From positions 1 through 33,904 of the forward strand of contig ONOQ01000021.1 of assembly GCA_900319485.1 (NCBI GenBank): 33,904 bases of DNA, given 5' to 3'. Source of the DNA: an uncultured Bacteroidales bacterium. GTDB taxonomy: Bacteria > Bacteroidota > Bacteroidia > Bacteroidales > UBA932. Made by a program: the position numbers and the translations under genes. Of the stretch, positions 1-8,429 are shown one piece after another (position 1 is the stretch's first letter; every line of letters starts with the position of its first letter). Below the pieces are notes generated by a model, which worked only from the letters and a program-made list of their open reading frames with translations, was not told the origin of the DNA and ran no database searches.

Positions 1-145
1 TTTTTCAACGAAAATTCCGTATTCAAAGTTACAGACTAATAATTTTCTATCTTTTGCTTTACCTCTAATCTATTCTCTCAGTATTGTCAATGAACTTTTG
101 CCGTTTTTGAAACCTCATTTTTGGTGCTCGTTTCAAACGGGACTG

Positions 146-176
146 CAAAGGTAGACAATTTTTTTAACCTGACAAA
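146..176 (-). promoter_or_regulatory. Leftward Bacteroidota-type promoter
   Basis: Read on the minus strand, TACCTTTG (146-153) matches the TAnnTTTG -7 element. A TTTG (173-176) lies 19 bp upstream of it, as expected for a -33 box. It points out of the left end of the window. No convincing start codon with an open frame exists between it and base 1, so the gene it drives lies outside. Confidence 0.5.
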
Positions 177-246
177 TTTTTTCAACACTTTTTTCAACAT
201 TTTTTTAAATTTTCTTAAAATACCCGCCAAAACCGCGGAAAAAGCG

Positions 247-254
247 TATATTTA
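247..254 (+). promoter_or_regulatory. Possible -7 element for pepT
   Basis: TATATTTA resembles TAnnTTTG with one mismatch at the last base and lies 26 bp before the pepT ATG. No -33 box is visible. The upstream stretch (about 154-240) is very A+T-rich with repeated short T-runs followed by CAAC, and I see nothing else in it. Confidence 0.35.
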
Positions 255-280
255 CATCTCAAGATTGTATTTCAGATAAT

Positions 281-1501
281 ATGGAAAAACTTTTAAACCG
301 CTTTTTACGCTACGTTTCCGTAGACACCCAGAGTAATGAAGAGTCGGATACCCAGCCGTCGGCCGCAAAGGAGTGGGATCTCCTGAAGATGCTCCGCGAC
401 GAACTTGCGGCGCTGGACATTGACGTGACGCTGGACGACTACGGCTACGTGATGGCCTCAATTCCTTCCAATATAAATAAGGAAGTGCCCGCCGTAGGTT
501 TCATCGCCCACGTGGACACCGCCCCGGACGCATCCGGCGCAGACATCAAGCCTCAGATCGTAGAGAAATATGACGGATCGGCCATTCCGCTAAAGGGCGT
601 GCCCGGCCTGGAACTGAAGCCCTCGGAATTCCCTGAGATGCTCCATTATATCGGCCAAACCCTTATCACAACTGACGGAACAACCCTTCTTGGGGCCGAT
701 GACAAGGCCGGCGTTGCGGAAATAATGAACGCCGTCCAGTATATTGTGGAGCACCCTGAATTCAAGCACGGGCCCATCAGGATAGGTTTTACCCCCGACG
801 AAGAAATAGGCCGCGGCGTGGTGAAATTTGACGTGAAGCGTTTTGGGGCCGATTACGCCTACACTATGGACGGCGGCGAGATTGGGGAACTGGAGTTTGA
901 GAACTTTAACGCGGCAAGCGCCAAAATCCATATCCAGGGCTGCAACGTGCACCCCGGCTATGCCAAGGGCAAGATGAAAAACGCCATCCTTATCGGAGAG
1001 GAATTCAACGCCATGCTTCCCGTTATGGCACGCCCGGAATACACGGAGGGTTATGAGGGCTTCTTCCACCTCATCTCCTTCAAGGGCGCGGTGGAGGAGG
1101 CGGACTTCGCCTACATCATCCGTGACCACAACCGTGAAAAGTTCGAGGCCCGCAAGGAAATGATGTCAAAGGTGGCCGATTTCATAAACGCCAAGTACGG
1201 AGAAGGCACCGTGAAACTGGACCTCAAGGACCAGTACTACAATATGAGAGAGCAGGTGGAGCCCCACTACCACATCATTGACAAAGCCGTGAAGGCCATG
1301 GAGATGGCCGGCGTAAAGGCAAAGATCCAGCCCATACGCGGCGGCACGGACGGCGCCAACCTCTCATTCAAGGGCCTTCCCTGCCCCAACATCTTCGCAG
1401 GCGGCCTGAACTTCCACGGCAAGATGGAGTTCGTTCCGCTGGAAAGCATGGAGAAAGCCTCGGAGGTAATCCTCAACATTATCGGCCTGTTTGCCGAATA
1501 A
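281..1501 (+). CDS. pepT: Peptidase T (tripeptide aminopeptidase)
   Basis: A cytoplasmic zinc metallopeptidase of the M20B family that removes the N-terminal residue of tripeptides. All expected metal-site and catalytic residues are visible and fall at nearly the same positions as in the E. coli enzyme: His77 and Asp79 (AHVDT), Asp140 (GADDKAG), Glu174-Glu175 (PDEEIG), Asp197 (MDGG) and His379 (NFHGK). The length of 406 residues is normal for the family. The ATG start directly precedes the typical N-terminus, with no Shine-Dalgarno sequence. The gene is single, converges on the OPT oligopeptide transporter gene and shares a terminator with it. PepT could digest peptides imported by that transporter, which is an inference from position only. 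Confidence 0.96.
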   Translation: MEKLLNRFLRYVSVDTQSNEESDTQPSAAKEWDLLKMLRDELAALDIDVTLDDYGYVMASIPSNINKEVPAVGFIAHVDTAPDASGADIKPQIVEKYDGSAIPLKGVPGLELKPSEFPEMLHYIGQTLITTDGTTLLGADDKAGVAEIMNAVQYIVEHPEFKHGPIRIGFTPDEEIGRGVVKFDVKRFGADYAYTMDGGEIGELEFENFNAASAKIHIQGCNVHPGYAKGKMKNAILIGEEFNAMLPVMARPEYTEGYEGFFHLISFKGAVEEADFAYIIRDHNREKFEARKEMMSKVADFINAKYGEGTVKLDLKDQYYNMREQVEPHYHIIDKAVKAMEMAGVKAKIQPIRGGTDGANLSFKGLPCPNIFAGGLNFHGKMEFVPLESMEKASEVILNIIGLFAE

Positions 1502-1510
1502 AAAAAAAAG

Positions 1511-1540
1511 AATCGGGTTATTTGCCCGATTATTTTTTCA
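1511..1540. terminator. Bidirectional intrinsic terminator
   Basis: A 7-bp perfect stem AATCGGG (1511-1517) / CCCGATT (1525-1531) has a 7-nt loop. On the plus strand it is followed by ATTTTTTC, and on the minus strand by TTCTTTTTTTTTT. It therefore serves both pepT and the convergent nine-gene unit. The stop codon of the OPT transporter gene (1530-1532) lies inside the stem. Confidence 0.85.
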
Positions 1541-3461
1541 TTGACGCGCGTACCATATATATAATAAGGAGTACGAACGGAATAATTGCCACGGCTTCTC
1601 CGTACTGCGCATTCCAATCCGCGAGGAAGATATCCACGCCGGCAAAACGGAGGATGGCGCTCACTACGCCCATAAGCGCGCCGCCGGCGATGAAGCCGGA
1701 AGCGATGAGCGTGCCCTTTTCCTGACGGGCCGAATTGACGGCCGCATCCTTGGAGCGGGTGCTCACGTACCAGGAGATAGCGCCGCCGATAAGAAGCGGA
1801 AGGTTCAGGTCCAGCGGAATGAACATGCCAAGGGCAAAAGCCAGCGCGGGAATGCCAAGCCAGTTAAGGATGAGGGCAAGGACCGCGCCTATTCCGTAAA
1901 GCAGCCAGGGAGCGCCGCCGCCGCTCATAAGAGGGCCGATAAGCGCTGCCATTGCATTGGCCTGGGGTGCCACAAGGGCGTTGTCGCCCACAAAACCGTA
2001 GGTCTTGTTAAGGATGAGCATAACGCCGCAGACGGTGACGGAAGAAACCGCCACGCCAAGGAACTTCCAGCCTTCCTGGACCTTTGGCGTAGAGCCCAGC
2101 CAGTAGCCGATCTTGAGGTCCGTGATGAAACTGCCGGCGACGGAAAGCGCGGTGCAAACCACGCCGCCTATCACCAGGGCAGCCACCATACCGGCATTTC
2201 CCTTAAGGCCGGCGGCTATAAGCACTACGGATGCTACGATAAGGGTCATCAGCGTCATACCGCTCACGGGGTTGGAGCCGACGATTGCAATGGCGTTAGC
2301 GGCAACCGTAGTGAAGAGGAACGCGATGACGGCCACAATAAGAAGGCCCACAAGCGCCTGCCACACATTGTTCACAATGCCGCCGAAGGCAAAGAACGCA
2401 AAGATAAGCACAAGCGCTATCACAATGCCGTACACCACGGATTTCATGGGCATGTCCTCATCCGTACGGGCGCCCTTCTGAACAGCCGCCTTTCCGCCCT
2501 TGAACTCACTCACGGCAAGGCCCAGGGCGCTTTTGATAACTCCGAACGACTTTACAATGCCGATGATACCGGCGGTTGCGATGCCGCCGATGCCGATAGG
2601 ACGGGCGTAGGTGCTGAAGATATTCTCAGGGCTGAGGCCTGCCGCCTGAGCCTCCGGAAGCACATATCCAATGAGGGGGATGATGAAAAACCACACCAGG
2701 AATGAGCCGCAGCATATGATGAGGGCATATTTAAGGCCGATTATATAGCCAAGTCCCAGCACCGCGGCGCCGGTATTGAGTTTCACAACCAGTTTGGCTT
2801 TATCGGCCACCATAGCGCCCCAACTTACCACGCGGGAAGTGAGGGTTTCGCTCCAGAGGCCCACGCTGGCGACAATAAAGTCATACAGACCGCCGATGAG
2901 GCCGGCCGTGATGAGGGTTTTGGCGCTTGAGCCGCCGCTTTCACCGCTCACAAGCACCTGGGTGGTTGCCGTAGCCTCCGGGAAAGGATACTTTCCGTGC
3001 ATCTCCTTCACAAAGTACTTGCGGAACGGGATGAGGAAGAGGATTCCCAGCACGCCGCCAAGGAGGGAACTCAGGGCCATCTGCCAGAAATTCACCTCAA
3101 CGCCAAGGATGTAGATGGCGGGAAGGGTGAAGATGGCGCCGGCCACAACCGCTCCGGAGCAGCCGCCGATGGACTGGATAATGACGTTCTGGCTCAGGCC
3201 CTGCTTGAGTCCAAGCGCGCCCGTAAGGCCCACAGCGATTATTGCGATGGGGATTGCAGCCTCAAACACCTGGCCCACCTTGAGGCCCAGGTATGCTGCG
3301 GCCGCGCTGAAAAGTATCACCATCAGGACACCCATCCCCACGGAGTAGGGAGTTGCTTCCGCGTACTTTTCCTGCGGGTTCAGAATGGGCTGGTATTCCT
3401 CACCGGGAGCAAGTTCCCGGTGGGCGTTCTCCGGAAGGGAGACGTTCTTTTTGTCGGCCAT
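1530..3461 (-). CDS. OPT family oligopeptide transporter
   Basis: A 643-residue polytopic inner-membrane protein of the OPT (oligopeptide/YSL) transporter family, which takes up small peptides or metal chelates by secondary transport. The family's N-terminal signature is present at about residues 26-72: NPQEKYAEAT, then a first long hydrophobic segment with YLGLKVGQVFEA. Around fifteen hydrophobic segments follow, and the protein ends in a short basic tail. It is the last gene of a tightly packed minus-strand unit. Its ATG overlaps the stop of the STAS gene by one base (TAATG), which suggests translational coupling. Whether the substrate is a peptide or a siderophore-like chelate cannot be told from sequence. 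PepT is its convergent neighbour. Confidence 0.92.
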   Translation of the reverse strand: MADKKNVSLPENAHRELAPGEEYQPILNPQEKYAEATPYSVGMGVLMVILFSAAAAYLGLKVGQVFEAAIPIAIIAVGLTGALGLKQGLSQNVIIQSIGGCSGAVVAGAIFTLPAIYILGVEVNFWQMALSSLLGGVLGILFLIPFRKYFVKEMHGKYPFPEATATTQVLVSGESGGSSAKTLITAGLIGGLYDFIVASVGLWSETLTSRVVSWGAMVADKAKLVVKLNTGAAVLGLGYIIGLKYALIICCGSFLVWFFIIPLIGYVLPEAQAAGLSPENIFSTYARPIGIGGIATAGIIGIVKSFGVIKSALGLAVSEFKGGKAAVQKGARTDEDMPMKSVVYGIVIALVLIFAFFAFGGIVNNVWQALVGLLIVAVIAFLFTTVAANAIAIVGSNPVSGMTLMTLIVASVVLIAAGLKGNAGMVAALVIGGVVCTALSVAGSFITDLKIGYWLGSTPKVQEGWKFLGVAVSSVTVCGVMLILNKTYGFVGDNALVAPQANAMAALIGPLMSGGGAPWLLYGIGAVLALILNWLGIPALAFALGMFIPLDLNLPLLIGGAISWYVSTRSKDAAVNSARQEKGTLIASGFIAGGALMGVVSAILRFAGVDIFLADWNAQYGEAVAIIPFVLLIIYMVRASMKK

Positions 3462-3775
3462 TACTCTGCGGAACTAACCACCTCGAAGAGATTGAGGAAG
3501 CCGGTCATCATAAAGACCTGGCGGATTTCCGTGCTGATGTCCTTCACGATCACCTTACCGCCCTTTGCGGCAGCAGCCTTGCGGATTGTGAGGAAAATAC
3601 GGAGGCCGGAGCTGGAGATGTACTCCAGGTCCTTGCAGTCCAGAATGAGGGTTCTGTCTGCGTTGTCCACAAGGGGTTGTAACTGGGCCGATACTTCCTG
3701 TGAAACGGCCGTGTCAAGCCTGCCGGCAAGCTGCGCCACCAGGGTCTTGTCCTGTTCTGTAATCTTTACTTCCAT
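3461..3775 (-). CDS. STAS-domain anti-sigma factor antagonist
   Basis: A 104-residue single STAS domain of the SpoIIAA/RsbV type. Such proteins switch partners: when dephosphorylated they bind and sequester an anti-sigma kinase, and when phosphorylated on a conserved Ser they let go. The Ser is visible in the motif YISSSGLR, where Ser56 before the Gly is the likely site and Ser55 an alternative. The gene starts 2 bp after a protein that carries both a SpoIIE phosphatase and an RsbW-like kinase domain. Those two enzymes are exactly the ones that would act on it. It overlaps the OPT transporter gene by one base. The final target (a sigma factor or another protein) is not encoded in the window. 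Confidence 0.9.
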   Translation of the reverse strand: MEVKITEQDKTLVAQLAGRLDTAVSQEVSAQLQPLVDNADRTLILDCKDLEYISSSGLRIFLTIRKAAAAKGGKVIVKDISTEIRQVFMMTGFLNLFEVVSSAE

Positions 3776-3777
3776 TT

Positions 3778-5952
3778 TTATTTAGTGTTTTTTATCATTG
3801 TCAGTATGTTCATTCCGTTCTTGTTCTCATAGGAGATGCTGTCCATGATATTCCTCACAAGGTGTATACCAAGACCGCCGATGGCCCTTTCCTCAACGCC
3901 CAGGGTTGTATCGGCCTCAGGGGCGGCGGTGGGATCGAACGGGATTCCCTTGTCCCAGAGGACAAACTCTATGGCGCCGTCCTTGATCACTGCCTTGAGG
4001 TTGGCGTTTCCGTGCTCTCCCTTTGGATAAGCATACATCATCACATTGGTGACGGCCTCCTCAAGAGCAAGATTCAGGCCCATCGCAAGGCCGGCGTCAA
4101 TGCCCGTAGCCTCACGGATCTCATCTATAAAGCCTTCCAGTTGCGGGATCTGGCTTATGTCGTTGTCAAAGGTAATCTTGAGGACCTTGTCGCCTGTTTC
4201 CTCCTTCCCCAGATAGTGGATGAAAAGGACCGTTATGTCGTCGCTCTGGGCGGCTTCTCCGCGGAACTCCCTAACGGCTTCGGCCACGCAGGCCATCTGC
4301 TCGCTGGCGGAACGGCGGGTGAGCAGCACCTTTATCATCCTCTCCTCCCCAAACAGCTCGTGATGGATGTTCTCCGCTTCCGTAACACCGTCCGTGTACA
4401 GGAAGATTGCGTCGTCGTAGCGGATATCGGCCTCCTGCTCAGTGAAGGCGAATCCCGGCATTACGCCAAGCGGGATGTTGGAGTCTACGGGCAGTTTCCC
4501 TATGCGGTCCGTGAGGGCGATGGGGGCGTTATGACCGGCGTTGCAATACACCATATGGCCGGTCTTCATATCCAGGACGCCGCAGAAGAAGGTCACGAAC
4601 ATTGAGGCGTCGTTGGACTCGGAGAGGCTGTCATTCATTGTGGTGACAATCTTTGCCGGGCTGTGCTCGTGGTTGGAGACGGAACGGAACAGGCTTCTTG
4701 TCACGGCCATGAACAGGCTGGCGGGAACGCCCTTGCCGCTGACGTCTCCTATGCAGAAGAACAGTTTCTCGTCCCTTATGTAGAAGTCGTAGAGGTCTCC
4801 TCCCACTTCCTTTGCCGGCACAATTGCCGCCGCCATATCTATGTCGTCCCTGCTGGGGAAAGGAGGGAAGGTTTTGGGAAGCATGGAACTTTGGATGTCG
4901 CTGGCCGCCTGGAGTTCGCCCTCTATGCGGGTTTTGCTCTCAGAAGCCTGATTGAGTTCCTTCTGGTTCTTGATGGTGAAATAGAGAATCACTATGAGGA
5001 GGACCACACCAAGGATCTGGAGAAGCATCACTACAAAGCCCACCTGCTTGGACTCCCCGTAAATCTCATCTTCCGGGATGATGATGGACATAGACCAGCC
5101 CGTGCGGGAAATGGTGTCAAAGAACACACGGAGCACCTTGCCCTTGTACTTTAACTGAGTGTCGCCTGCATTTCCGGCAAGCATAGCCTCTCCCACCTCC
5201 GCAAATACTTCGGAGCCGTCATTCTTTTGGGCAACTTCCTGGATGGAGTGGCGCATCACAAGGGTTTCGGCGGGACTCACCATAATGAGTCCGGCACGGG
5301 AAATCATAAAGTTATACGTGTTGGGATACACCTTAACGCTGCCCACAAGTTCCGTGAGCCAGTCAAGGGAAACATCGGCCGTAAATACGGCTGCGGGCTT
5401 TCCCTTCACGAATACCGGAACCGAGTAGGTGGTCATAATGACATTTCCGCCGCCCTCGTCAAAATATGGCTCCGACCAATAACCGGCGCCCGCCTCCAGG
5501 GGCTTCACGAACCACTCCTGGGAATGGTAATCGTACTCCTCGGTTGCAAGGGAGGACTTTGTGACGTGGTCCCCGTCCTGGAACGAGTAAGGCGCCACCA
5601 TCTTGTCTACAAGGGCAACGGCCGATCCATAGATGACTGGGTTTCGTTCCACCATCCTTGAAGTGATGGCGGCAAGGCTGTCGGGTTTGCCGATCTGATA
5701 TTCCACGCTCCAAGCGGCGTTCCTTACGGCAGTTTCCACCTGCTCCGTCACGGAAAGGATCTGGAGTTCCGTGGCCTTTAACTGGCCTTCGGCCCGGCGG
5801 GTGGCCTCCGCAGTGATTGTCTTTGAAGAGAAGTAGTACTGCAGAAGGGACGTTGCCTCAAGCGTGACAACGCTCACCACAACAATCATAAGACCCTGTA
5901 ATGCGGCCCTCTTGATTGCCTCGGATTCTTTTTTTAATGACTTTTTGGCCAT
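3778..5952 (-). CDS. Membrane sensor: dCache, SpoIIE phosphatase and RsbW-like kinase
   Basis: A 724-residue signalling protein with four parts. A transmembrane helix lies at about 17-40. A periplasmic Cache-like sensor spans about 41-300 (W147-F148 and the SVPV...ADVSLDWL strand region are typical). A second helix is at about 304-327, followed by a short coiled coil. A PP2C/SpoIIE phosphatase spans about 345-580, with metal-binding Asp residues in GGDLYD (385-386), GDVSGKG (402-403), LYTDG (521) and SDDIT (571-572). A C-terminal HATPase_c domain spans about 590-724, with N-box EEAVTNVMMYAY, DKGIPFD and GGLGIHLV. Phosphatase and kinase for the same STAS substrate are thus in one chain, and the STAS gene is 2 bp downstream. 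The sensor ligand is unknown. Confidence 0.92.
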   Translation of the reverse strand: MAKKSLKKESEAIKRAALQGLMIVVVSVVTLEATSLLQYYFSSKTITAEATRRAEGQLKATELQILSVTEQVETAVRNAAWSVEYQIGKPDSLAAITSRMVERNPVIYGSAVALVDKMVAPYSFQDGDHVTKSSLATEEYDYHSQEWFVKPLEAGAGYWSEPYFDEGGGNVIMTTYSVPVFVKGKPAAVFTADVSLDWLTELVGSVKVYPNTYNFMISRAGLIMVSPAETLVMRHSIQEVAQKNDGSEVFAEVGEAMLAGNAGDTQLKYKGKVLRVFFDTISRTGWSMSIIIPEDEIYGESKQVGFVVMLLQILGVVLLIVILYFTIKNQKELNQASESKTRIEGELQAASDIQSSMLPKTFPPFPSRDDIDMAAAIVPAKEVGGDLYDFYIRDEKLFFCIGDVSGKGVPASLFMAVTRSLFRSVSNHEHSPAKIVTTMNDSLSESNDASMFVTFFCGVLDMKTGHMVYCNAGHNAPIALTDRIGKLPVDSNIPLGVMPGFAFTEQEADIRYDDAIFLYTDGVTEAENIHHELFGEERMIKVLLTRRSASEQMACVAEAVREFRGEAAQSDDITVLFIHYLGKEETGDKVLKITFDNDISQIPQLEGFIDEIREATGIDAGLAMGLNLALEEAVTNVMMYAYPKGEHGNANLKAVIKDGAIEFVLWDKGIPFDPTAAPEADTTLGVEERAIGGLGIHLVRNIMDSISYENKNGMNILTMIKNTK

Positions 5953-5956
5953 ACTG

Positions 5957-6784
5957 CTAGATTATTCCTTTGAGACAGGCCCTCATTTCCGGCATAGGGC
6001 ATTTGGTGTCTCGTTCAACTATAAGGGTCTTGAGGCCGGCATATGGCAGAATCTCCTCCGTGATATCCTTTAGGGGCCTGTCCTTGCCGAAATAAGCGGG
6101 CGCAAAGTACTCCCAGAACTTTGTGGAGAGGGATTTTGGCATATGGAATACTTCCTTGATGAAGGCTTCGTCGCTTACGCAGCAGCAGAGATAGACCATT
6201 CCCACGTCAAAGAGGTTATACCCGTAGCAGAAATCTCCAAGGTCTATGAAGTAATTCTTGCCTCCGGCCATAATGAGGTTACTGAACTGGAGGTCTCCGT
6301 GGATGGCGGTATCGGTGTCGGGGGCATCGGAGATGAATTTCCCGATGGCGTCCTTCTGGGCCGATGTAAAATTGGGATTCTCCTCCAGGAGCCTGTAGTA
6401 GCGGTCCTTCACGTTCTCGAAGTCGGCGGGGTCCACGTGGACCTTATGAAGTTGGAGGCACATCCGGGCAAACTCGGAGGCATACTGGGCCACTTTTTCG
6501 GGGTTATCTGCGGTTGCGCGGGAATATGAAACTTTTCCGGTTATGCGGCGGAAACGGATGCCGTAGCGTACGCCGTCCGTCACGTATTCTCCGGGCTCCG
6601 GGGTGGGAATTCCAAGTTCAAAGACCTTGCGGGCCATAAGCATCTCGTCAAGGGGCTGCTGCACCTTTCCCGGATTGTAGAGTTTCATCATAATGTCCGG
6701 GTTTGTACGGTGATTGAAACTTTCTCCGTTGGCGCCTTCGCCGGAGTGAACATAGTCCTCAAGATTGATTTTTATTGCATCCAT
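5957..6784 (-). CDS. Aminoglycoside-phosphotransferase-like kinase (TIGR02172-like)
   Basis: A 275-residue soluble protein with the APH/choline-kinase fold. The Brenner motif HGDLQFSN gives the catalytic Asp (about residue 164) and Asn (about 169), and FIDLGDF supplies the metal-binding Asp. Its N-terminal half resembles the TIGR02172 group of uncharacterised phosphotransferases. An ATG at 6799 is also in frame. I prefer the ATG at 6784 because GGAG lies just before it and the protein then begins MDAIKINL, next to the conserved lobe. It overlaps the HD hydrolase gene by 13 bp and ends 4 bp before the sensor phosphatase. Its substrate is unknown; a small molecule or a Ser/Thr residue are both possible. 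Confidence 0.8.
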   Translation of the reverse strand: MDAIKINLEDYVHSGEGANGESFNHRTNPDIMMKLYNPGKVQQPLDEMLMARKVFELGIPTPEPGEYVTDGVRYGIRFRRITGKVSYSRATADNPEKVAQYASEFARMCLQLHKVHVDPADFENVKDRYYRLLEENPNFTSAQKDAIGKFISDAPDTDTAIHGDLQFSNLIMAGGKNYFIDLGDFCYGYNLFDVGMVYLCCCVSDEAFIKEVFHMPKSLSTKFWEYFAPAYFGKDRPLKDITEEILPYAGLKTLIVERDTKCPMPEMRACLKGII

Positions 6785-7374
6785 AATTCTCCATTCCATT
6801 TAGTGAATACTCTGTCTATAAGACTCTCGAATTCCTTGTATGCAAAGGTGTCCGAGAGGTCGCTGAGGGCCCAAGCCAGGCCCCTGTAATGCCACTCGTG
6901 GTCAGAGGGGTCCGGGGCGTGGAATATCTTCCAGAGTTCATCCCCCTTCACGGCGTAGTCCCTTGCGATTGCCCTCATATTGGAGAGTTTGTCACCAAGG
7001 GCAACTATCTTGGCGTCGCGTGGGGCGGCGGCAAGGCGGTCGATGGCGGCCTGTTTGCGGGCGCGCCAACTGTCTTCCTCTGAAACGCCCTCCGGGAAAA
7101 CGTCGGACTCCGCAACCACAAGGTTTGCAATGCGGTCGCCGAATTCCTCCCTGATTTCATCGGCCGATATTTCCGTGTCCTCAACTACGTCGTGGAGGGC
7201 TGCGGCGGCAAGGAGTTCCTGGTCCGGGGTGATGGTGGCCACAATTTCAACGGCCTCCATGGGGTGAACGATGTAGGGAAAGCCCTTTCCGCGGCGCTCT
7301 GTGCCTGCGTGGGCCTTGACGGCAAAGATTATTGCACGGTCAAGAAGGTCTGTATTAAGGGGTTTATTTGCCAT
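6772..7374 (-). CDS. HD-domain hydrolase, likely (p)ppGpp 3'-pyrophosphohydrolase
   Basis: A 200-residue cytoplasmic HD protein resembling the hydrolase half of SpoT and the stand-alone small alarmone hydrolases (MESH1 type). The metal ligands are in the expected order: His22 (KAHAGTERRG), His37 (YIVHPMEA), His61-Asp62 with Glu65-Asp66 (LHDVVEDT) and Asp128 (ALGDKLSNM). No synthetase, TGS or ACT domain is attached. The gene directly follows a RelA/SpoT synthetase-domain gene and overlaps it by one base (TAATG). The pair therefore separates synthesis and hydrolysis of an alarmone into two coupled genes. The exact substrate, (p)ppGpp or (pp)pApp, is an inference. Confidence 0.85.
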   Translation of the reverse strand: MANKPLNTDLLDRAIIFAVKAHAGTERRGKGFPYIVHPMEAVEIVATITPDQELLAAAALHDVVEDTEISADEIREEFGDRIANLVVAESDVFPEGVSEEDSWRARKQAAIDRLAAAPRDAKIVALGDKLSNMRAIARDYAVKGDELWKIFHAPDPSDHEWHYRGLAWALSDLSDTFAYKEFESLIDRVFTKWNGELWMQ

Positions 7375-8429
7375 TACTGATTCATGAAAGGAAGGTTTGA
7401 CGTCTGTTCAAAGAGGATTTCGGCCATCATCACATTGGTATCGCTCACTCCGTTTATGATGTCAAGAAGCATCTTGAGGCCGGCCTTTCCGCCGCCCACT
7501 TTCACAATGTAGGCAATGCAGAGGTCCTGGGGGCCAAGGGAAGAGGAGATGATATCAAGGTCTGTAAGGCCAATCTGATAGCAGGCCAGTTGGAAGGCGC
7601 CCTCAGAGTTGTCCTTGATGATTTTGGCTATGTCTCCAAGGGTTTTGCACTGGAGCATCTTGAAGACCTCCAGGTATCCCATAAGGGAAACCTCCTGGAT
7701 CTCCGCCTGGTTCATTGACGCGATGCGGCGGTTGAGGGGATCGAAGGGCCTGGTATTGAGGAAACTGCGGAAGGAGTCTCCGTCCAGGGGGACCTCGGAG
7801 AGGTTTCCGGATGCCACAAGAGCCTGGATGCGGCGGCGGTAGTCGGCAAGATCGGCCCTGATCTCCGAGAACTGTTCATCGGCCAGTTCCAGAAGGCCGG
7901 AAAGGCGGCTCAGGCTGCGCCTGTATTCCAGGGGGATTTCCACGCCGGACTTGTAGCCGGTGTCGTGATTCATATTGGCCCAGGCGTGCTGGAGAACCGT
8001 CCTCATCTGGATCTCAAAGCGGTAGGGGAAGCCGTCCATGGAGCAGATGTAGTGGAGGGACATATAGCCGAAACTGTCTATCTCGTGGATCTTTCTCTTG
8101 TCCACGGAATTCTCCCAGTCCACCTTGAAGAGGCGCTCCACGGCCGATGCCACCTTGTCTACATCGTCAATGTAGAAGGTGATGACGCGGACGCCCACTA
8201 TATCCGTAATATCGGCCAGGGAGGCATACTTGGAGCCTTTCAGTTCAAGTTTGCCGGCAAGGGACTCCTCCGTTTTCACGCGGGATTCGATGGCGGCCAC
8301 TATGAGCCCCGACTTCTTGAAAACCTTCTCAAGGGTGGCCTTGACCTTGACTGCAGCATCGTCGCAGGCGGGTTTTGCCTGCCTGTATTCTTCCAGGATG
8401 GCCTGGCAATGAGGGTCTAGATTATTCAT
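7374..8429 (-). CDS. RelA/SpoT-domain alarmone synthetase
   Basis: A 351-residue protein with a nucleotide pyrophosphokinase (RelA_SpoT) domain at about residues 30-190. Key motifs are visible: the ITDIVGVRV strand with Asp76, GYMSLHYI (121-128), and FEIQMRTVLQHAWANMNHD (138-156) with the catalytic Glu139. There is no HD, TGS or ACT domain. A C-terminal helical extension of about 150 residues follows that I do not recognise. The frame is open upstream to 8543, but I use the ATG at 8429. That ATG overlaps the preceding stop by 8 bp, while the upstream residues look like read-through of another gene. The next gene is an HD alarmone hydrolase. Confidence 0.88.
   Translation of the reverse strand: MNNLDPHCQAILEEYRQAKPACDDAAVKVKATLEKVFKKSGLIVAAIESRVKTEESLAGKLELKGSKYASLADITDIVGVRVITFYIDDVDKVASAVERLFKVDWENSVDKRKIHEIDSFGYMSLHYICSMDGFPYRFEIQMRTVLQHAWANMNHDTGYKSGVEIPLEYRRSLSRLSGLLELADEQFSEIRADLADYRRRIQALVASGNLSEVPLDGDSFRSFLNTRPFDPLNRRIASMNQAEIQEVSLMGYLEVFKMLQCKTLGDIAKIIKDNSEGAFQLACYQIGLTDLDIISSSLGPQDLCIAYIVKVGGGKAGLKMLLDIINGVSDTNVMMAEILFEQTSNLPFMNQ

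Noticed and set aside
3862-4605. Plus-strand open frame of 247 codons inside the sensor phosphatase gene
   Set aside because: The minus strand encodes intact SpoIIE and HATPase motifs here; the plus-strand frame has no family features.
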